Assembly: GCA_037833965.1 (NCBI GenBank)
Contig: AP031355.1
Coordinates: forward strand, 6,349,501 to 6,413,500
From: Marchantia polymorpha subsp. ruderalis
Taxonomy: Eukaryota; Streptophyta; Marchantiopsida; Marchantiales; Marchantiaceae
DNA: 64,000 bases
Reading direction: 5' to 3'
Made by a program: the position numbers and the translations under genes
Shown: positions 61,852-64,000 of the stretch, piece by piece
How positions within the stretch are numbered: position 1 is the first letter of the stretch
How the letters are laid out: every line of letters begins with the position of its first letter
The notes under the pieces: model-generated
Seen by the model: the letters and a program-made list of their open reading frames with translations, nothing else
What the model was told of the DNA's origin: nothing
The model's database searches: none

Positions 61852-62478
61852 ATGCAGAATGGGTGCCAACACCACGTCAACAATACGTCTACTGCTCCGG
61901 ACATGAGACAAGTCCACCCTACGGATCAATCAAGCTCTCATGTTCCAAAGGAGTGCATGCAATGTAGAGAGATAGAAACTCCAGATGTCAAACGTGACTC
62001 TCCTCTCCACACTCCAAACAATGTCAGTGGTAAACGACGTGGCCGCCCAAAGGGTTCGAAGAGCATTGCAGAGCGCCCACCACCTGGATGCAAATATCAT
62101 CCAAGCCACAGTTGTGGAAGCGTGAACTTTCAGCTGCTGGTAATCCAGCCTGGTCACTTCGTGATACAGTCTCTTGCTAAACAGGCAAGCACATTTTTAA
62201 GGTGTGGAGGAGGTCTTGCCGTAGTTGGGGCTCATGGCATGATCGCCCGCATTACTCTTGAAGACCCGCAGAAGAACGCACGAGCTCTGCTCGGTGCCTA
62301 CAACATTGTTTCCTTCTCAGGATTACTCGGCGGAACGGAAAGCAGAGAATTCTCGATCGCACTCAGCGGTGCATCACTCCAGGCTCATGCTGGAATTGTG
62401 TATGGAGACTTTCAGCCACTGGGCAGGGCCATAGTTGTGCAAGTGATTTCTTATTTTAATCCTCCTCTCATGATGTAA
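61852..62478 (+). CDS. AT-hook PPC/DUF296 (AHL-like) nuclear protein, single exon
   Basis: The 208-residue protein has one AT-hook, KRRGRPKGSK, at residues 61-70. A PPC/DUF296 domain follows at about 90-205, with FQLLVIQPGHFVIQSLAKQA, AVVGAHGMIARITLEDP, GAYNIVSFSG (where the family usually has GRFEILSLTG), FSIALSGASLQ and GRAIVVQVISYF. AHL proteins bind AT-rich DNA in the minor groove and oligomerise through PPC to regulate chromatin and growth. It is shorter than many AHLs and ends soon after PPC, without the usual Gly/Gln-rich tail. A Cys/His-containing N terminus (CQHH, CMQC) has no obvious fold. The start is the first ATG after a TATACTTTT element near 61778. Confidence 0.85.
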   Translation: MQNGCQHHVNNTSTAPDMRQVHPTDQSSSHVPKECMQCREIETPDVKRDSPLHTPNNVSGKRRGRPKGSKSIAERPPPGCKYHPSHSCGSVNFQLLVIQPGHFVIQSLAKQASTFLRCGGGLAVVGAHGMIARITLEDPQKNARALLGAYNIVSFSGLLGGTESREFSIALSGASLQAHAGIVYGDFQPLGRAIVVQVISYFNPPLMM

Positions 62479-64000
62479 GAAGACGTGTTGGAGGATTTTC
62501 TGTCCCCCTTTTGCAAGAATTCTGGACGAAATGCAATAAACTGATGCCATTATTTAAAAGTTTATCCTATTTTTGTTCATTTGAAATACAAGCAGTCATT
62601 GTTTTTCATACGGCAAGTCATTTAGAAAACGGAGGAATGTTATTGAATTTTCATATCGTTTTATCATATATGCTAAGTTATCCTGCTCTTAATGAATGAG
62701 AGCGGAAGAAACATTTCAGAGTTATATATCACACTTGTAACTCTTATGAATTTCCAAGTGCTAGCATCATTTTCCTTTATGAGGATGATCATAATTTGCA
62801 ACAATCATTCATGAATGACAAGATTCTCTCAAGATTCACTTCCATTAGTAAAATTCCGTGTACTCATCCTTGTCTTTTGAGAGAATTTCACGGTGTATGA
62901 AAATTCTGGTTGAAAGCCATAATTGACAAAGCTTCCCTAATTTCTAATCTAATCCAATTACATTTCTACACTCAAACGGTTGCAAAATTACATTATCATA
63001 TTACATCGGTTACCTATTTATACATTTACAAAAAATCAGGGTTTTATATGTATCATTTTTTTCAATTTCTATATTCTTGTTATATTCAAATTGATGTTTT
63101 GTTTTTTAAGCAAATAAATACTTTCAAGTGTTTTCATCCCTCAAACAATTTGATATGGTTATCTCCGGAATGATTATTACTTAAGTTTATTTCAAGTTAG
63201 ACTAACGATATTATGATAAATCGAGAATGTTAATATTGTTATTTTGAACTTTCAAAGCTAAATACACTCCTCCGGATAAGTTTACCTTATCATTCAATAT
63301 AAAATATTCAATGATGAAATAAAATTTTATGTACAAATTGTCAAATTTGCTTTAGAAATTCTTCACTAATTTTTAAATTATTCTAAGTTTATTGAATGAT
63401 TATTATTTACTTTATTTTCATGAAGATTGAGCATAGTATGTATCATTATTATCTATACATCTTATTACATATAAATATGTCTCTGGTTTATCTAGTTCTT
63501 GGATCCTCTGCTTGTCAAGCACCGAATGGACTCATAACGTACAGTCCGGATGTACGGATTGTACATGGTTAATCCATTTGTCGGATTCTTGTTTATAAAA
63601 CAAGAATCCGACACCAAATTCTTGTTTTATAAATCAAGAAAACTGTTTTATATTGGTCTCTGTTCATTCCACTTGGTGCATAGAAATTTTCTTGTTTTGA
63701 TATCGAAGTAACTACATGTCATTAGGAAACTTGAATTTTCCACAACCTCAGTTTTTTTAGTCAATATTATGTTTCACAATTACAATTTTCCATGACAATA
63801 ATATGCTTGCTACTTTTATCATATAACAGAGACTTGAAAAATTAATTAAGTTATGACTTAAATAAAAAATTTTAGATTGTTATAAATTTCAAATAAATAC
63901 TTTTATAAAACTATGTCTAATCATATTTTTTTATAAGTACAAACACTGATTTCTTTCCCTCCTTTAGCTCGATCTAGTTTATATTATGTTTTCAATTATC
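62479..64000. other. Intergenic, very AT-rich, with one strong hairpin
   Basis: No gene is called; ORFs such as 62910-63173 are low-complexity translations of AT-rich DNA. A perfect 15-bp inverted repeat with a 3-base centre lies at 63580-63612 (GTCGGATTCTTGTTT and its complement), followed by a partial third copy of TTCTTGTTTTATAA. Confidence 0.5.

Overview
The window looks like nuclear DNA of a land plant. It has a class III peroxidase with introns, a LOB-domain (LBD) gene copy, a dirigent-like gene and an AT-hook/PPC (AHL-like) gene, all in AT-rich DNA, together with long GC-rich Ty3/gypsy retrotransposon sequence. A bryophyte, perhaps a liverwort, is my guess from gene style only.

About 45 kb is nested copies of one LTR-retrotransposon lineage in three related LTR families, called A, B and C here. 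Left cluster (1-25295): an A-type element runs in from the left edge, with partial 5' LTR 1-2236, PBS, gag-pro, pol, PPT and a chimeric A/B 3' LTR ending at 18855. A solo A LTR (3582-8990, target duplication ccgta) splits its gag. The element abuts the end of an older A LTR (18856-25295), which is itself split by a reverse solo A LTR (19204-24592, ctaca). Middle (25296-35408): host DNA with a peroxidase gene, a frameshifted LBD gene, and a decayed inverted peroxidase copy split by another reverse solo A LTR (29551-34942, gcatc). Right cluster (35409-53344): a reverse solo LTR of family C (tatat) split by a complete, very young B element (36855-52449, 15,595 bp, gcgtt). From 53345 to 64000 is AT-rich host DNA with an LTR fragment, hairpins, tandem repeats, a dirigent-like gene and an AHL-like gene.

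The most unusual point is inside the LTRs. Families A and B have about 5-kb LTRs, and each U3 carries a long ORF of 851 to 1050 codons ending about 35 bp before the LTR TATA box. The product has a conserved N-terminal domain, a low-complexity Pro/Arg/Ser middle and a C-terminal coiled coil. Four of seven copies are intact, and A and B proteins align clearly, so this is a real protein family. In the genomic RNA this ORF would lie downstream of pol, in the 3' U3, a position comparable to MMTV sag. Much of the middle region is built from short palindromes that also litter the non-coding U3. Family C has a short U3 without the ORF, so the ORF behaves like a module.

Gag-pro and pol are in one frame, separated by a UAG followed by CAA-UUA or CAA-CUA, which matches the CARYYA readthrough context. 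The primer-binding site matches the 3' end of plant tRNA-Asp with one mismatch. With the RT style this points to the plant Tat/Athila side of Ty3/gypsy.
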